A stretch of DNA of 64,000 nucleotides from the NCBI GenBank assembly GCA_900100595.1, contig FMUA01000003.1, positions 1-64,000 on the forward strand, in the 5' to 3' direction. The first letter of the stretch is position 1. Each line of letters opens with the position of its first letter. The stretch is from Ruminococcaceae bacterium P7. GTDB taxonomy: Bacteria; Bacillota; Clostridia; Oscillospirales; Acutalibacteraceae. Made by a program: the position numbers and the translations under genes. The notes beneath the pieces are model-generated. The model searched no databases, was not told the origin of the DNA, and saw only the letters and a list, made by a program, of their open reading frames with translations. Shown one piece after another: positions 6,859-15,318 of the stretch.

Positions 6859-8175
6859 TTACTCTGCCTTCGGCGCGTTATCCATAAAGAGAGCCGTGAG
6901 CGTCTTGTTGTCCGCAGCGCCCGTTTCCTCGAGCTTGCTGTTCTTCTGGAACGCCTCGACCGCCTTCGCCGACACATCGCCGTAGTAGCCTGTCACGTTG
7001 TCAGACTCGGTGATATAGCCGAGGTCAAACAAACGCTGCTGCATCGCCTTGACGTTGGCGTTCTCGTCCTCCTTCTTGAGAGAAAGGTCGTCGAGCTTGA
7101 TGTCATATTTCTCCGCCTCGGACTTCGGCTCCGCCGCTGCGGCAGCATTCGTCGCCGCTTCTGTCGCCGCCTGAGGCGCCTGTGTCTCCTGAGCCGCAGG
7201 TTCGGTCGCCGCAGCTGCCGCCTGCGCCTGCGTTTCCTTTACAGCCGCCTGTGCCGCCTCGTCGGCAGTCGCTTTCCTGAGCGCGAGCTGCGGATGCATG
7301 AAATAAATCATCTTCTCGAGGGTATCGAGCGCGGTCAGACCCTGACGGGAAACCTGCTTCTGCGTTACCATCATGATATGATCGCCCTTTACCGCGTCAA
7401 GCTGGGAAAGAACCTTATCATTCCGGATCACATCCAGCGTCTGCTCGCTGTCATAGAAAATAAAATTGGGGTTGGCGATTTTCAGGGTGCTGACGTCAAC
7501 ATTGCGCTCCTGAACATTGACCGCCACATTGACCGCGCCCGTGTAGCCCATCAGCATATCAACATACGTGCCGTTGTTCATCACGCAGAGCGTTCCGTTG
7601 TCGACATAGAGATAGCAGGCTGTCAGCACGCCCTGCGTGTCCTCTGCGGTCGCGGCGTCCACCTTGAGCTTGTCCATATGCTCGATCAGCTTGTCATACG
7701 CCGACTTGCCCTTTTCCGCGCCCGTTATCTCGCCGCCGAGGATTTTGCCGATCGTATTGTAATTGCGCTCCAGCTCCTTGGGAGAATCCGCGATCGACAT
7801 CTTGATCACCTTGATTTTTGCGTCCTCAAGCTCCTTCAGACTCTTTTCGTCGATCTTGTCGGTAGCGAACACAATTTCCGCTTTCGCGTCAATGATCGCG
7901 TTGACGTCAGGCGTGTTTGCCGTGCCGACCTCGGGCGCGACCGCCAAAAAGCTCTGGTCAACCTCGGTGCTTCTGCCGACAAGCTTGCCGTCGTAATTCA
8001 TGTATGAAATAATGTCCGCGCTCGAGGGATCGAGAACCACGATATTCGCCGGTTCCTTTTCAATCGTGATATTCGCAATGGAAACGGGATAGTTCTTGTC
8101 GCCGCAGCCGGCAAGCGTCACTGCCGCGGTACAGCAAAGCACGGCTGCCAATAGCAGCGAAACCAGTTTTTTCAT
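6859..8175 (-). CDS. Lipoprotein: periplasmic-binding-protein domain fused to peptidoglycan-binding domain
   Basis: A 438-residue lipoprotein with a signal peptide ending in the lipobox LAGC. Residues about 40-300 resemble BtuF/TroA-type substrate-binding domains of ABC importers (IVVLDPSSADIISYM, then VGTANTPDVNAIID). An Ala/Thr/Glu-rich linker covers about 305-350. The last 65 residues form a PG_binding_1 domain (VKAMQQRLFDLGYI, then GYYGDVSAKAVEAFQK). No permease or ATPase gene for an importer is nearby. The domain union suggests a wall-contacting sensor or scavenger rather than a classical importer subunit. AGGAGGAG precedes the ATG. The DUF815 gene ends 15 bases upstream, so they form an operon. 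Confidence 0.75.
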   Translation of the reverse strand: MKKLVSLLLAAVLCCTAAVTLAGCGDKNYPVSIANITIEKEPANIVVLDPSSADIISYMNYDGKLVGRSTEVDQSFLAVAPEVGTANTPDVNAIIDAKAEIVFATDKIDEKSLKELEDAKIKVIKMSIADSPKELERNYNTIGKILGGEITGAEKGKSAYDKLIEHMDKLKVDAATAEDTQGVLTACYLYVDNGTLCVMNNGTYVDMLMGYTGAVNVAVNVQERNVDVSTLKIANPNFIFYDSEQTLDVIRNDKVLSQLDAVKGDHIMMVTQKQVSRQGLTALDTLEKMIYFMHPQLALRKATADEAAQAAVKETQAQAAAAATEPAAQETQAPQAATEAATNAAAAAEPKSEAEKYDIKLDDLSLKKEDENANVKAMQQRLFDLGYITESDNVTGYYGDVSAKAVEAFQKNSKLEETGAADNKTLTALFMDNAPKAE

Positions 8176-8190
8176 TGTAATCTCCTCCTG

Positions 8191-9429
8191 TTATGTATAC
8201 AAAGACTCAACATACTGCTTTGCACAGCGCGGCGACCTGCCGCCCTTGGCAAGCGCAAATCGCTCCGCACCCTCTGCCAGCTCTTCTTCGCTGAGCGAAA
8301 TTCCCTTTTCACGCGCCAGCGCCGTGACGATCTCCAAAAACTCGCGCTTCGACGGCACGGTATAGCAAACCGCCAAGCCGAAACGGTCGGAGAGCGACAA
8401 ACTCTCCTGCATATTGTCGCGGGTGTTGACGTCGTCGATCTCAAAGGCGCGGTCCGAGAGCTTCTCCTTGACAAGGTGCCTGCGGTTGGATGTGGCGTAA
8501 ATCAGCGCGTTCTTCGGCCGCGCCGCCAATCCTCCCTCAAGCACTGCCTTGAGAGTCGTATAGCTTCTGTCCTGATGCTGGAAGGACAGGTCGTCAATGA
8601 ATATGATAAATTTCAACGGCAGCTGGGAAAGCTTGTCCGCAAGCAGCGGAAAGTCCATCAAACGCTCCTTCGGCATTTCGACGATCCGCAGTCCATCCTG
8701 ACGGAAACGGTTGGCAACCGCCTTGACCGTAGAGCTTTTGCCTGTTCCCATATCGCCGTATAGCAGGCAGTTGTTGCAGCTTTTTCCCTGCAAAAACGCC
8801 TTCGTATTGTCGATTACCTTGTCGCGCTGCCGCTCATATCCCGTAAAGCTGTCCAGATCGATAGGATCGTAATTCAGCACGGGACGGATGTCGCCGTCGC
8901 GCCAGATAAACGCCCTGTAACGCGCGAACATTCCGCATCCGTTTTTGCGGTAGTACGCAGCGATACCGTCAAGCGACCCGTCCATCAGCGCAAAGCCCTC
9001 GGCACATTCGCCGCACTCCCAGCGCGGCAGCGTAACGGCAATTTCTTGAATTTCATCGCGGTACTCGTACGCCTCCAGCACTTCCCCGGCAGTCAGACGC
9101 GCGGCGGCAAGGATCGCGTCGCAATCGCGCCTGACCGCACCCAGCACCACCGGAGACAGCTCCCGGTATGTGCCGCCTGCCGCGGCACGCGTAAAACAGT
9201 TTTCGTCAAAAAGCGCCGCCTCTGTCAGCGAGTAGGCAAGCCTGTCGGCGCATCCGCGCTCGCTGAGCAGCGATACAAAGCTGCCGTAGCTTTCCAGAAA
9301 CTCATCGGGAGGTCTGCGCAGAGAACACAGCAGACGGTAATACGTGCGCGGAACACTGCGCGTCATGATTCCTTTGAATACGGAAAGCGAAGCGAGCTGA
9401 TATTGAATATTTACAGCATTCTTCATCAT
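8191..9429 (-). CDS. DUF815-family AAA ATPase
   Basis: A 412-residue cytoplasmic protein. The C-terminal half is a DUF815 ATP-binding domain: Walker A GDMGTGKSS (about 225-233), Walker B IIFIDD (about 275-280) and a sensor region IYATSNRRHL. The N-terminal 190 residues are helical and contain a CGECAEGF patch. DUF815 proteins are AAA+-like ATPases of uncertain function, widespread in Clostridia. The gene lies upstream of, and is probably co-transcribed with, the binding-protein/peptidoglycan-binding lipoprotein. No strong ribosome binding site is visible at the ATG at 9429. Confidence 0.8.
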   Translation of the reverse strand: MMKNAVNIQYQLASLSVFKGIMTRSVPRTYYRLLCSLRRPPDEFLESYGSFVSLLSERGCADRLAYSLTEAALFDENCFTRAAAGGTYRELSPVVLGAVRRDCDAILAAARLTAGEVLEAYEYRDEIQEIAVTLPRWECGECAEGFALMDGSLDGIAAYYRKNGCGMFARYRAFIWRDGDIRPVLNYDPIDLDSFTGYERQRDKVIDNTKAFLQGKSCNNCLLYGDMGTGKSSTVKAVANRFRQDGLRIVEMPKERLMDFPLLADKLSQLPLKFIIFIDDLSFQHQDRSYTTLKAVLEGGLAARPKNALIYATSNRRHLVKEKLSDRAFEIDDVNTRDNMQESLSLSDRFGLAVCYTVPSKREFLEIVTALAREKGISLSEEELAEGAERFALAKGGRSPRCAKQYVESLYT

Positions 9430-9530
9430 TCATCCATCCAATCTCTTTCTATTGTACCCTTTTTTTGCCGTTAAGTCAACAGCTATCTGCGCATTGACAC
9501 GTCATCCTGCCGCACGGGATTAAGCCCCGG

Positions 9531-9559
9531 AAAAAAAGAGCAGCCGCTAGGACTGCCCT
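9531..9559 (-). terminator. Terminator at the end of the LCP gene
   Basis: On the minus strand AGGGCAGTC and GGCTGCTCT pair (with two G-U pairs) around a 5-base loop and are followed by seven T. The stem includes the last codons of the LCP gene. Confidence 0.7.
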
Positions 9560-11001
9560 GTTATCTGATTCACATCATTGACTTTTTCATAGTATACGCT
9601 GAGGAACTGCTCGAAAAACGCTTCCTCATCCACGGTGTATTTCGCATGAGTTTCGTCCAGCATTTCCGACTTACCTTTTACCATCTCGATATCAAAGCTC
9701 ATGCCGCCGCCTGTTACCGCTTCCTTTGCCAAAACGGTGATTTTGGCAGGATTAAGGTTTGTACAGGAATACGGCGAGGTGCTGTTGAACAGCGAAACAG
9801 GAACACCCAGATCACGCTTTGTCTTGGAAAGAACGGTGTTCATAAAGGACTTGGCATAAACCTCCTGACGCTGCATACGCATGATATTGGCGTCAGCGCT
9901 CTCGTGGCTTCTCGTTCTGACAAAGCTTTCCGCCTGAGAACCCGTAAGATGATAGTTCTCACCCTGAACAAACGCTTCAATGGTCTCGGGAGAAGTAACG
10001 TCAACGCCGCCTATCGCGTCATTGACCGCGGCGATGCCGTCCAGATCCAAAGCAAAATAACTGTTGATCGGAACATTATAAAACATCCGCCGAACCGACG
10101 CCATCAGGTTTTCACAGCTTTTGTGCTTTCCGTCTCCATAGGAATACGCCAGACACAGCTGCATCTTTTCCATACCGTCATAGGTACCGCCGACGGTATA
10201 AATCGCCACATCCGTTATGATGTCACGCGGAATGGCAAACATGGTGGTCGTGCGCTTTTTGAAGTCCATCGCCATCAGTACGTTCACGTCGGACTGTCCG
10301 CCAAGACCGGGCGTTTCGATCTCCTGCATCTCTCGCTTATCCACGCCCATAAAGAGCAGGCTGGTGATATTATTGTTAAATTTATATGTTTGTCCTTTAT
10401 AGACAATGTACTGACCTTTATCCTGAACATCCGCGCCTAAGTTGTCGGGTGTGACGATCAGAAGATCATTATCAAACAGCTCGTGATTACCGTTTATCAG
10501 CAGGATCCCGAAAACCGCCACAACCAGAACAACCAGCGCCAGAAGCACACTGGCGATAGCCAACAGCAGACGTTTGCGTGAAAATCTCCGGCTGCTGCCC
10601 GAGTGGTGATGGTGGTGGTGGTGATGATGGTGATGGTGATGGTGCCGGCGATGACGGCGGCTGCTGCGACGGATGCTGTCGAAGATACTGTCGTGATGAT
10701 GATGGTGGTGATGGTGATGATGATGATGGTGGTGGTGATTTGACGGTTCCCGTGTGGAGCGCACCAATTCATCGGAAGACGCCGCCGCTTTCTGCGTTTC
10801 ACCTTCATTCTCATGATGGTGATGGTGATGATGATGCTTATGCTTGGAATTATCAAAGATATAGTCCTGCGCATCATCCTTGACGGTATGCGCGTCGCGG
10901 TCTACGGGCGTTTTTTGATCCTCATCCGGCGAGTGAACTCCCTCAGACAATATCGGAGAGGTAGTTTCTTCCATTCTCTCAAGATCGTTTGATTCGTTCA
11001 T
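9547..11001 (-). CDS. LCP (LytR-CpsA-Psr) family ligase with three polyhistidine tracts
   Basis: A 484-residue membrane protein. The first about 144 residues, predicted cytoplasmic, are charged and contain three pure histidine runs: 8 (about 56-63), 15 (89-103) and 14 (120-133). One transmembrane helix follows at about 145-169. The extracellular LCP domain (about 210-430) has LLFMGVDKRE, FAIPRDI and RTRSHESADANIMRMQR, with the conserved Asp and Arg residues of the pyrophosphate-lipid site. LCP enzymes transfer undecaprenyl-linked glycopolymers to peptidoglycan. The His runs are coded by mixed CAC/CAT triplets. Such tracts might bind Ni, Zn or Co, but that is not established. The gene overlaps the sortase gene by 23 bases, so they share a transcript. 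Confidence 0.88.
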   Translation of the reverse strand: MNESNDLERMEETTSPILSEGVHSPDEDQKTPVDRDAHTVKDDAQDYIFDNSKHKHHHHHHHHENEGETQKAAASSDELVRSTREPSNHHHHHHHHHHHHHHHDSIFDSIRRSSRRHRRHHHHHHHHHHHHHHSGSSRRFSRKRLLLAIASVLLALVVLVVAVFGILLINGNHELFDNDLLIVTPDNLGADVQDKGQYIVYKGQTYKFNNNITSLLFMGVDKREMQEIETPGLGGQSDVNVLMAMDFKKRTTTMFAIPRDIITDVAIYTVGGTYDGMEKMQLCLAYSYGDGKHKSCENLMASVRRMFYNVPINSYFALDLDGIAAVNDAIGGVDVTSPETIEAFVQGENYHLTGSQAESFVRTRSHESADANIMRMQRQEVYAKSFMNTVLSKTKRDLGVPVSLFNSTSPYSCTNLNPAKITVLAKEAVTGGGMSFDIEMVKGKSEMLDETHAKYTVDEEAFFEQFLSVYYEKVNDVNQITGQS

Positions 11002-11776
11002 CTTTTATCTGTACCCCCTGTACCAAATAACGTCCAACGTCGTAATTCGGACAAGTACTGAGAACCACCAACTTGGAATTCAGGTTGAGCGGTACAGAGT
11101 CGCGTACATTCGCGCCCAAAGACCTTGGATTTTTTGCCTGGTCTAGCCAATCCTGAAAAACATTATCCTTTGTGAAATCATAAGCATTCATAATGTGCTT
11201 GTCGTCATACAGAAACGCGGAAACGATTTCATAGGTCAGCTTTCGGTCGGCAGTGTAAATGTAAAAATACGGATTTTCATCAAAAAAGGATTTATCCTCA
11301 AATTTGTGCAGCGTGGCGAACATCGTGCCGTCAAGCATGTTATGTCCGTACAACACCGTAACCCTGTCGCTCCAGTCGCGCTTGTTGCACTCCTGAGAAT
11401 ATATCGCTCCGGGGAAGCTGTAATTCTTGTAGACATTGTGATTCAGATAGAAATTATCATCCTCTCCGCTCTGCAGAACGGGATAATTCACCTTGGTCTC
11501 GGGAATAGTAATCCATGCATAGACTTCGGGATTCACATCCATCAGTGACACAAAATCAACAGGAAGCTCGCTCTCGGGCAAAAGACCGTCCTCAGCTTCA
11601 TCGGCGGAAACAGTGGCATCTGTCTGTTTATAAAATGAGTTTTGCAGCTCGCTGTATTCCTCTGCGCCCTGTCGCATCTGAAAAGATCTGAAAACCAGAT
11701 AACCACAGGCTGCCAGACATACCAATGCGCTGATAATGATGACGGCAATCAAGACCTTTTTGCGTTCATGACTCAT
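10979..11776 (-). CDS. srtB: Class B sortase
   Basis: A 265-residue membrane-anchored transpeptidase. A TM helix lies at about 8-28, followed by the sortase B domain with the catalytic triad His145 (LYGHNM), Cys242 (STCPN) and Arg249 (GRYLVQG). Sortases cut C-terminal sorting signals and attach surface proteins to the wall. The ATG at 11776 is chosen because AAGGAG stands eight bases before it; the frame could extend 12 codons upstream without a site. It lies between a small putative substrate and the LCP ligase, forming a surface-assembly locus. Confidence 0.88.
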   Translation of the reverse strand: MSHERKKVLIAVIIISALVCLAACGYLVFRSFQMRQGAEEYSELQNSFYKQTDATVSADEAEDGLLPESELPVDFVSLMDVNPEVYAWITIPETKVNYPVLQSGEDDNFYLNHNVYKNYSFPGAIYSQECNKRDWSDRVTVLYGHNMLDGTMFATLHKFEDKSFFDENPYFYIYTADRKLTYEIVSAFLYDDKHIMNAYDFTKDNVFQDWLDQAKNPRSLGANVRDSVPLNLNSKLVVLSTCPNYDVGRYLVQGVQIKDERIKRS

Positions 11777-11816
11777 TAATGCCTCTCCTTCAATGAAAAC
11801 TTGAAAAATCATTCAT

Positions 11817-11845
11817 ATAAAAAAGACCTCTTTGTGAAAGAGGCC
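11817..11845 (-). terminator. Terminator between mini-substrate and sortase genes
   Basis: On the minus strand GGCCTCTTT, a CAC loop and AAAGAGGTC form a stem followed by TTTTTTAT. It ends the small surface-protein transcript. Read-through could still feed the sortase gene, which has no obvious promoter of its own. Confidence 0.75.
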
Positions 11846-11861
11846 TTTCGTCTCTGCAAAA

Positions 11862-12125
11862 TTACTTCTTTGACTTGGATCTGAGCAATAATACAGATAC
11901 TGCTCCACAGCTTGCAGCAGATAACGCAATGATGGAAGCTGCGGTAATATCCGACGAACCTGTTTTCGGGGAAATAACACCGCAATCCTTAACAACTACG
12001 GTACCGCCACCGCCACCGCCGCCGCATTTTGTCGTCGCAACGGGACTGTCCACGGCCGCAAACGCGGGAACTGCGGAGAACATCATAATCGCAGCAGCGA
12101 ATGCTGCGGCAAACACTTTTTTCAT
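11862..12125 (-). CDS. Miniature secreted sortase-substrate-like protein
   Basis: An 87-residue protein with a Sec signal peptide ending at AFA-A (about 23). A short middle holds seven consecutive glycines (about 35-41) flanked by two Cys. The C-terminal sorting-type signal comprises ISPKTG (about 51-56), a hydrophobic stretch and a positively charged tail RSKSKK. SPKTG resembles variant LPxTG/NPxTG sortase motifs, and srtB is the next gene. After processing only about 30 residues would be anchored. The promoter is strong and an AGGAGG site precedes the ATG, implying abundant product. Assignment to this sortase is inference from adjacency. Confidence 0.65.
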   Translation of the reverse strand: MKKVFAAAFAAAIMMFSAVPAFAAVDSPVATTKCGGGGGGGTVVVKDCGVISPKTGSSDITAASIIALSAASCGAVSVLLLRSKSKK

Positions 12126-12169
12126 TGCAAGAAACCTCCTGTTTCTGATTATATTTTTTATACGCTGTA

Positions 12170-12198
12170 ATTATAACATATTTGAAACCATCTGTAAA
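12170..12198 (-). promoter_or_regulatory. Promoter of the mini surface protein
   Basis: Minus strand TTTACA (12193-12198) and TATAAT (12170-12175) with a 17-base spacer. Confidence 0.75.
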
Positions 12199-12290
12199 GA
12201 GGAAATTTACGAAAGTTCGCACAAAATATCACATCTGTCATCCTGTTTATCGGCAGGTTGCAAAAATAATCAGCAATTTTTTGTTTTTGC

Positions 12291-12319
12291 TTGCATGTTT
12301 TTCGATGAAAAGCTATAAT
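12291..12319 (+). promoter_or_regulatory. Promoter of nadA-mnmA
   Basis: TTGCAT (12291-12296) and TATAAT (12314-12319) with a 17-base spacer. The -10 overlaps the first possible ATG at 12318, so translation must begin further downstream. Confidence 0.75.
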
Positions 12320-12350
12320 GGACACAGAAACAACAGAAAGGTTGATGAAC

Positions 12351-13268
12351 ATGAACATAGCGCAGCTCCAGCAGGAAATCCTGCGGTTAAAAAAAGAAAA
12401 GGACGTTTGTATTCTGGCTCACAGCTATCAGGCAAGAGAAATCTGTGAGATTGCCGACTACACGGGCGACAGCTATAAGCTGAGCGTCGACGCCGCGAAG
12501 GTAAACAATCAGACGATTCTGATGTGCGGCGTGCGCTTTATGGCGGAAACCTGCAAGCTGCTCTCTCCCGAAAAGACCGTCCTGCTGGCGCAGCCGCTCG
12601 CGGGCTGCGATATGGCAGACCAGATGGACAAGGAGATGATCGAGAAGGTCAAGAAGGACTATCCCGGCTATACGGTCGTCGCCTATGTCAACACCACGGC
12701 GCAGCTCAAAACCATCTGCGACGTCTGCGTCACCAGCTCCTCGGCGGTGCAGATCGTCAAAAAAATCGATAATGACAATATCCTCTTTATTCCCGACTGC
12801 AACCTCGGCAGCTTTGTTGCGCAGCAGTGCCCCGACAAGAATATCAAGCTGCTCAACGGCGGCTGCCCGATTCATGCGTCTGTCACCGTGGAGGAGGTCA
12901 AACGCGCTAAGGCGCTCTATCCCGACGCCGAGCTGCTCGTGCATCCCGAGTGTATTCCTGCCGTCTGTGAACAGGCAGACTATATCGGCTCCACCGCCGG
13001 CATTATTCAGTATGCCAAAAACTCCGGCAAGAAGGAATTTATCATCGGAACGGAGATCAGTATCGCCGAGCATCTGCAATATGACTGTCCCGGCAAGGAC
13101 TTCCACTTCCTCTCCCTGAAGCTGATTTGTCCGCACATGAAGGCGACCTCGCTGATGGACGTTTACAACTGTCTTGAGGGAAAAGCAGGCGAGGAAATCC
13201 TGCTCAGCGACGAAACCATCACCGCCGCCAGACGGTGCATCGACGAAATGATTCGACTGGGAGACTGA
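12351..13268 (+). CDS. nadA: Quinolinate synthase
   Basis: A 305-residue NadA. It condenses iminoaspartate with dihydroxyacetone phosphate to quinolinate for de novo NAD synthesis, using an oxygen-sensitive [4Fe-4S] cluster. The sequence shows the substrate region LAHSYQAREI and the three-fold repeat layout. Conserved cysteines are in LMCGVRFMAETCK, NGGCPIHA and LICPHMK. AGAAAGG nine bases before the ATG at 12351 favours this start; the ATG at 12345 is too close to it. nadB and nadC are not nearby. mnmA follows after three bases, so they share a transcript. Confidence 0.9.
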   Translation: MNIAQLQQEILRLKKEKDVCILAHSYQAREICEIADYTGDSYKLSVDAAKVNNQTILMCGVRFMAETCKLLSPEKTVLLAQPLAGCDMADQMDKEMIEKVKKDYPGYTVVAYVNTTAQLKTICDVCVTSSSAVQIVKKIDNDNILFIPDCNLGSFVAQQCPDKNIKLLNGGCPIHASVTVEEVKRAKALYPDAELLVHPECIPAVCEQADYIGSTAGIIQYAKNSGKKEFIIGTEISIAEHLQYDCPGKDFHFLSLKLICPHMKATSLMDVYNCLEGKAGEEILLSDETITAARRCIDEMIRLGD

Positions 13269-13271
13269 GCC

Positions 13272-14339
13272 TTGAAAAAAGCATTGATTGCCATGAGCGG
13301 AGGCGTCGACAGCTCCGTTGCCGCCTATCTCACCAAGCAGGCGGGCTACGACTGCGCAGGCATCACCCTCAAGCTCTTTGACAACGACGATATCGAAATC
13401 TCCCGCGACAGAACCTGCTGCTCGCTCGACGATATCGAGGACGCGCGCGCGGTCTGCCGCACCATCGGCATCCCGTATTACGTATACAATTTTAAAGACA
13501 GCTTCCGCGAGCATGTCATCGCGCGGTTCATCCGCGCCTATGAAACAGGCGCGACGCCCAATCCCTGTGTGGACTGCAACCGCTTCATCAAATTTGAAAA
13601 GCTGGTGCGCCGCGCGGAGGAGCTGGACTATGACCTCGTTGTGACAGGTCATTACGCGACCGTCGAAAGAAGCGAAAGCGGCAGGTATCTATTGAAAAAA
13701 GCCGCCGATTTGTCAAAGGACCAGAGCTATGTGCTCTATCCTCTCACGCAGCGGCAGCTCGCAAAGGCATACTTTCCGCTCGGCAGCATGACAAAGGACG
13801 AAACCCGCAAGTTGGCGGAATCCCTCGGCCTGCTCAACGCCCGCAAGCGCGACAGCCAGGATATCTGCTTTGTGCCCGACGGCGACTACGCCTCCTTTAT
13901 CGAGCACTACACGGGCAACGTCTATCCGCACGGCGCGTTCACGGACGAGGACGGCAATGTGCTCGGAGAGCACAAGGGCATCATCCGCTATACGATCGGT
14001 CAGCGCAGGGGACTCGGTCTTGCCCTGCCCCATCCGATGTACGTCAAGGAAAAGGATCCGGAAAACAACCGCGTCATTCTCTGTGACAACGAGCGGCTGT
14101 TCTCGCAGAGCCTGATTGCCAAGGACGTCAACCTGATCTCCGTTGACCGCATCGACGCCCCCATGCGCGTCAAAGCGCGCGTGCGCTACAATCAAAAGGA
14201 ACAGCCCGCTACGGTGATCTCGCTTGACGACGACACGATCAGCGTGACCTTTGACGAACCGCAGAGAGCGATCTGCAAGGGTCAGGCAGTTGTGCTGTAT
14301 GACGGCGACTATGTCGTCGGCGGCGGTACCATTGTATAA
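13272..14339 (+). CDS. mnmA: tRNA-uridine 2-sulfurtransferase
   Basis: A 355-residue MnmA, which thiolates U34 of tRNA-Lys, -Glu and -Gln. The PP-loop SGGVDSS (9-15) binds ATP. The catalytic pair is Cys99 in NPCVDC and the Cys in SQDICFVPDG. The central and C-terminal beta-barrel regions (IGQRRGLGLALPHPMYV) follow the family order and the length is normal. The start codon is TTG. It lies in an operon with nadA and ends before a strong terminator. Confidence 0.92.
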   Translation: MKKALIAMSGGVDSSVAAYLTKQAGYDCAGITLKLFDNDDIEISRDRTCCSLDDIEDARAVCRTIGIPYYVYNFKDSFREHVIARFIRAYETGATPNPCVDCNRFIKFEKLVRRAEELDYDLVVTGHYATVERSESGRYLLKKAADLSKDQSYVLYPLTQRQLAKAYFPLGSMTKDETRKLAESLGLLNARKRDSQDICFVPDGDYASFIEHYTGNVYPHGAFTDEDGNVLGEHKGIIRYTIGQRRGLGLALPHPMYVKEKDPENNRVILCDNERLFSQSLIAKDVNLISVDRIDAPMRVKARVRYNQKEQPATVISLDDDTISVTFDEPQRAICKGQAVVLYDGDYVVGGGTIV

Positions 14340-14360
14340 TGATGGATAAATATTCAACCA

Positions 14361-14397
14361 ACGGCAGGACAAGCCCATGCTTGTCCTGCCGTTTTTA
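14361..14397 (+). terminator. Terminator of nadA-mnmA
   Basis: A perfect 14-bp stem (ACGGCAGGACAAGC) with loop CCAT, followed by TTTTTAT. The 230 bases after it, up to the regulator gene, show only a short imperfect hairpin (GGAAACCGC with GCGGATTCC at 14457-14478) and no gene. Confidence 0.88.
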
Positions 14398-14629
14398 TAA
14401 AAGGTTCATTTTTCCTTTCTTTTCCTTTTAAATGGATGAGAAAAAAATCACGCATCGGAAACCGCCCGAGCGGATTCCGGAACACGAAAAACAGACGCCA
14501 ATCTATCGAAATAAACTGACGCCTGTTAGTTCAAACTTGCGGGGGATTCCACAAATATTGACAAAGTAAAAATGTGCTGTGCCTTGGATCTTCCAAATCC
14601 GCGAATTAAAGCATCGCGTGACCGATGCC

Positions 14630-15187
14630 TTAATCCGCACATAACCATGCTTCGATTTGGGCCTGCAGGCCGTCAGGTGTGCTGATGGTCTGTTCATCGC
14701 ATCCCAGAAATTCCGCCAAGGAAGGTGGTCTGACCTCGTCGGCTTTCTGGTGAGCTATATATGCAGCAACGTCCTCGGTAAATTTTCTGATGTCTCCCGG
14801 TCTTCGCTGACCTGACAGAATTCTCGAGATATACGACGGGTCGTAATTGAGCTTTCTGCCGAGCTCATTATTGCTTATTTCAAAACTTCTCAAGAGTTGC
14901 TTCAGGTTTTTGATATACACATCATATGAAATAACCAACCCATTCCCGATTGAGTCACGCAGAGTAGTGAGAATATGCTCTTTGGTGATCTGCGGATCCT
15001 TATCGTTAAGAAGCGAATATAAGCCAGAAGCAAGGGCGCTTACCTGCTCACTCGCGATACCGGGCACGCGGTATCCTTTTCTGTATCTGCTGATTGTACC
15101 TTCCGATAAGCCCGAAGCTGTCGCAAGCTCTTTGCTTGAACATCTTGCCTGCAGAATGTAGTCATTTAACTGATTCTGGAAAGTCAT
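14630..15187 (-). CDS. Double helix-turn-helix transcriptional regulator
   Basis: A 185-residue soluble protein with two HTH units. The first (about 5-55) has SSKELATASGLSEGTISRYR. The second (about 95-135) has NNELGRKLNYDPSYISRIL, an XRE/Cro-type recognition region. The C-terminal 50 residues have no recognisable domain. It is probably a DNA-binding repressor. GGAGAA precedes the ATG at 15187. Base composition here is visibly more AT-rich than in neighbouring genes, which may mean acquisition by transfer. Palindromes upstream suggest autoregulation. No partner gene is adjacent. Confidence 0.65.
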   Translation of the reverse strand: MTFQNQLNDYILQARCSSKELATASGLSEGTISRYRKGYRVPGIASEQVSALASGLYSLLNDKDPQITKEHILTTLRDSIGNGLVISYDVYIKNLKQLLRSFEISNNELGRKLNYDPSYISRILSGQRRPGDIRKFTEDVAAYIAHQKADEVRPPSLAEFLGCDEQTISTPDGLQAQIEAWLCAD

Positions 15188-15240
15188 TAGCAATTCTCCA
15201 TTCTGTATATGATAGCATTCTGTGTCTTTAAGAAAAGTAT

Positions 15241-15318
15241 ATCACAAAAATCTCCCTTTTTGTGATTTATTTCCGATTTGTCAATGACATTTTGGTTGAA
15301 AAATTGACACTTTTGTCA
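15241..15318. promoter_or_regulatory. Cluster of palindromes upstream of the double-HTH regulator
   Basis: Three perfect inverted repeats stand in about 80 bases: ATCACAAAAA with TTTTTGTGAT around TCTCCC (15241-15266), TGTCA-A-TGACA (15279-15289) and TGACA-CTTT-TGTCA (15305-15318). The first abuts a TATACT -10 candidate (15236-15241, minus strand) of the regulator gene. The arrangement resembles operators of an autorepressor, but nothing here proves binding. The rest of the 15188-15455 gap is AT-rich with no gene. Confidence 0.45.

Noticed and set aside
10578-10883. Plus-strand Gly/Asp-rich open frame and an apparent tandem repeat array
   Set aside because: It is the antisense of the polyhistidine codons. 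The triplet repetition comes from His codons, not from a CRISPR or a satellite.
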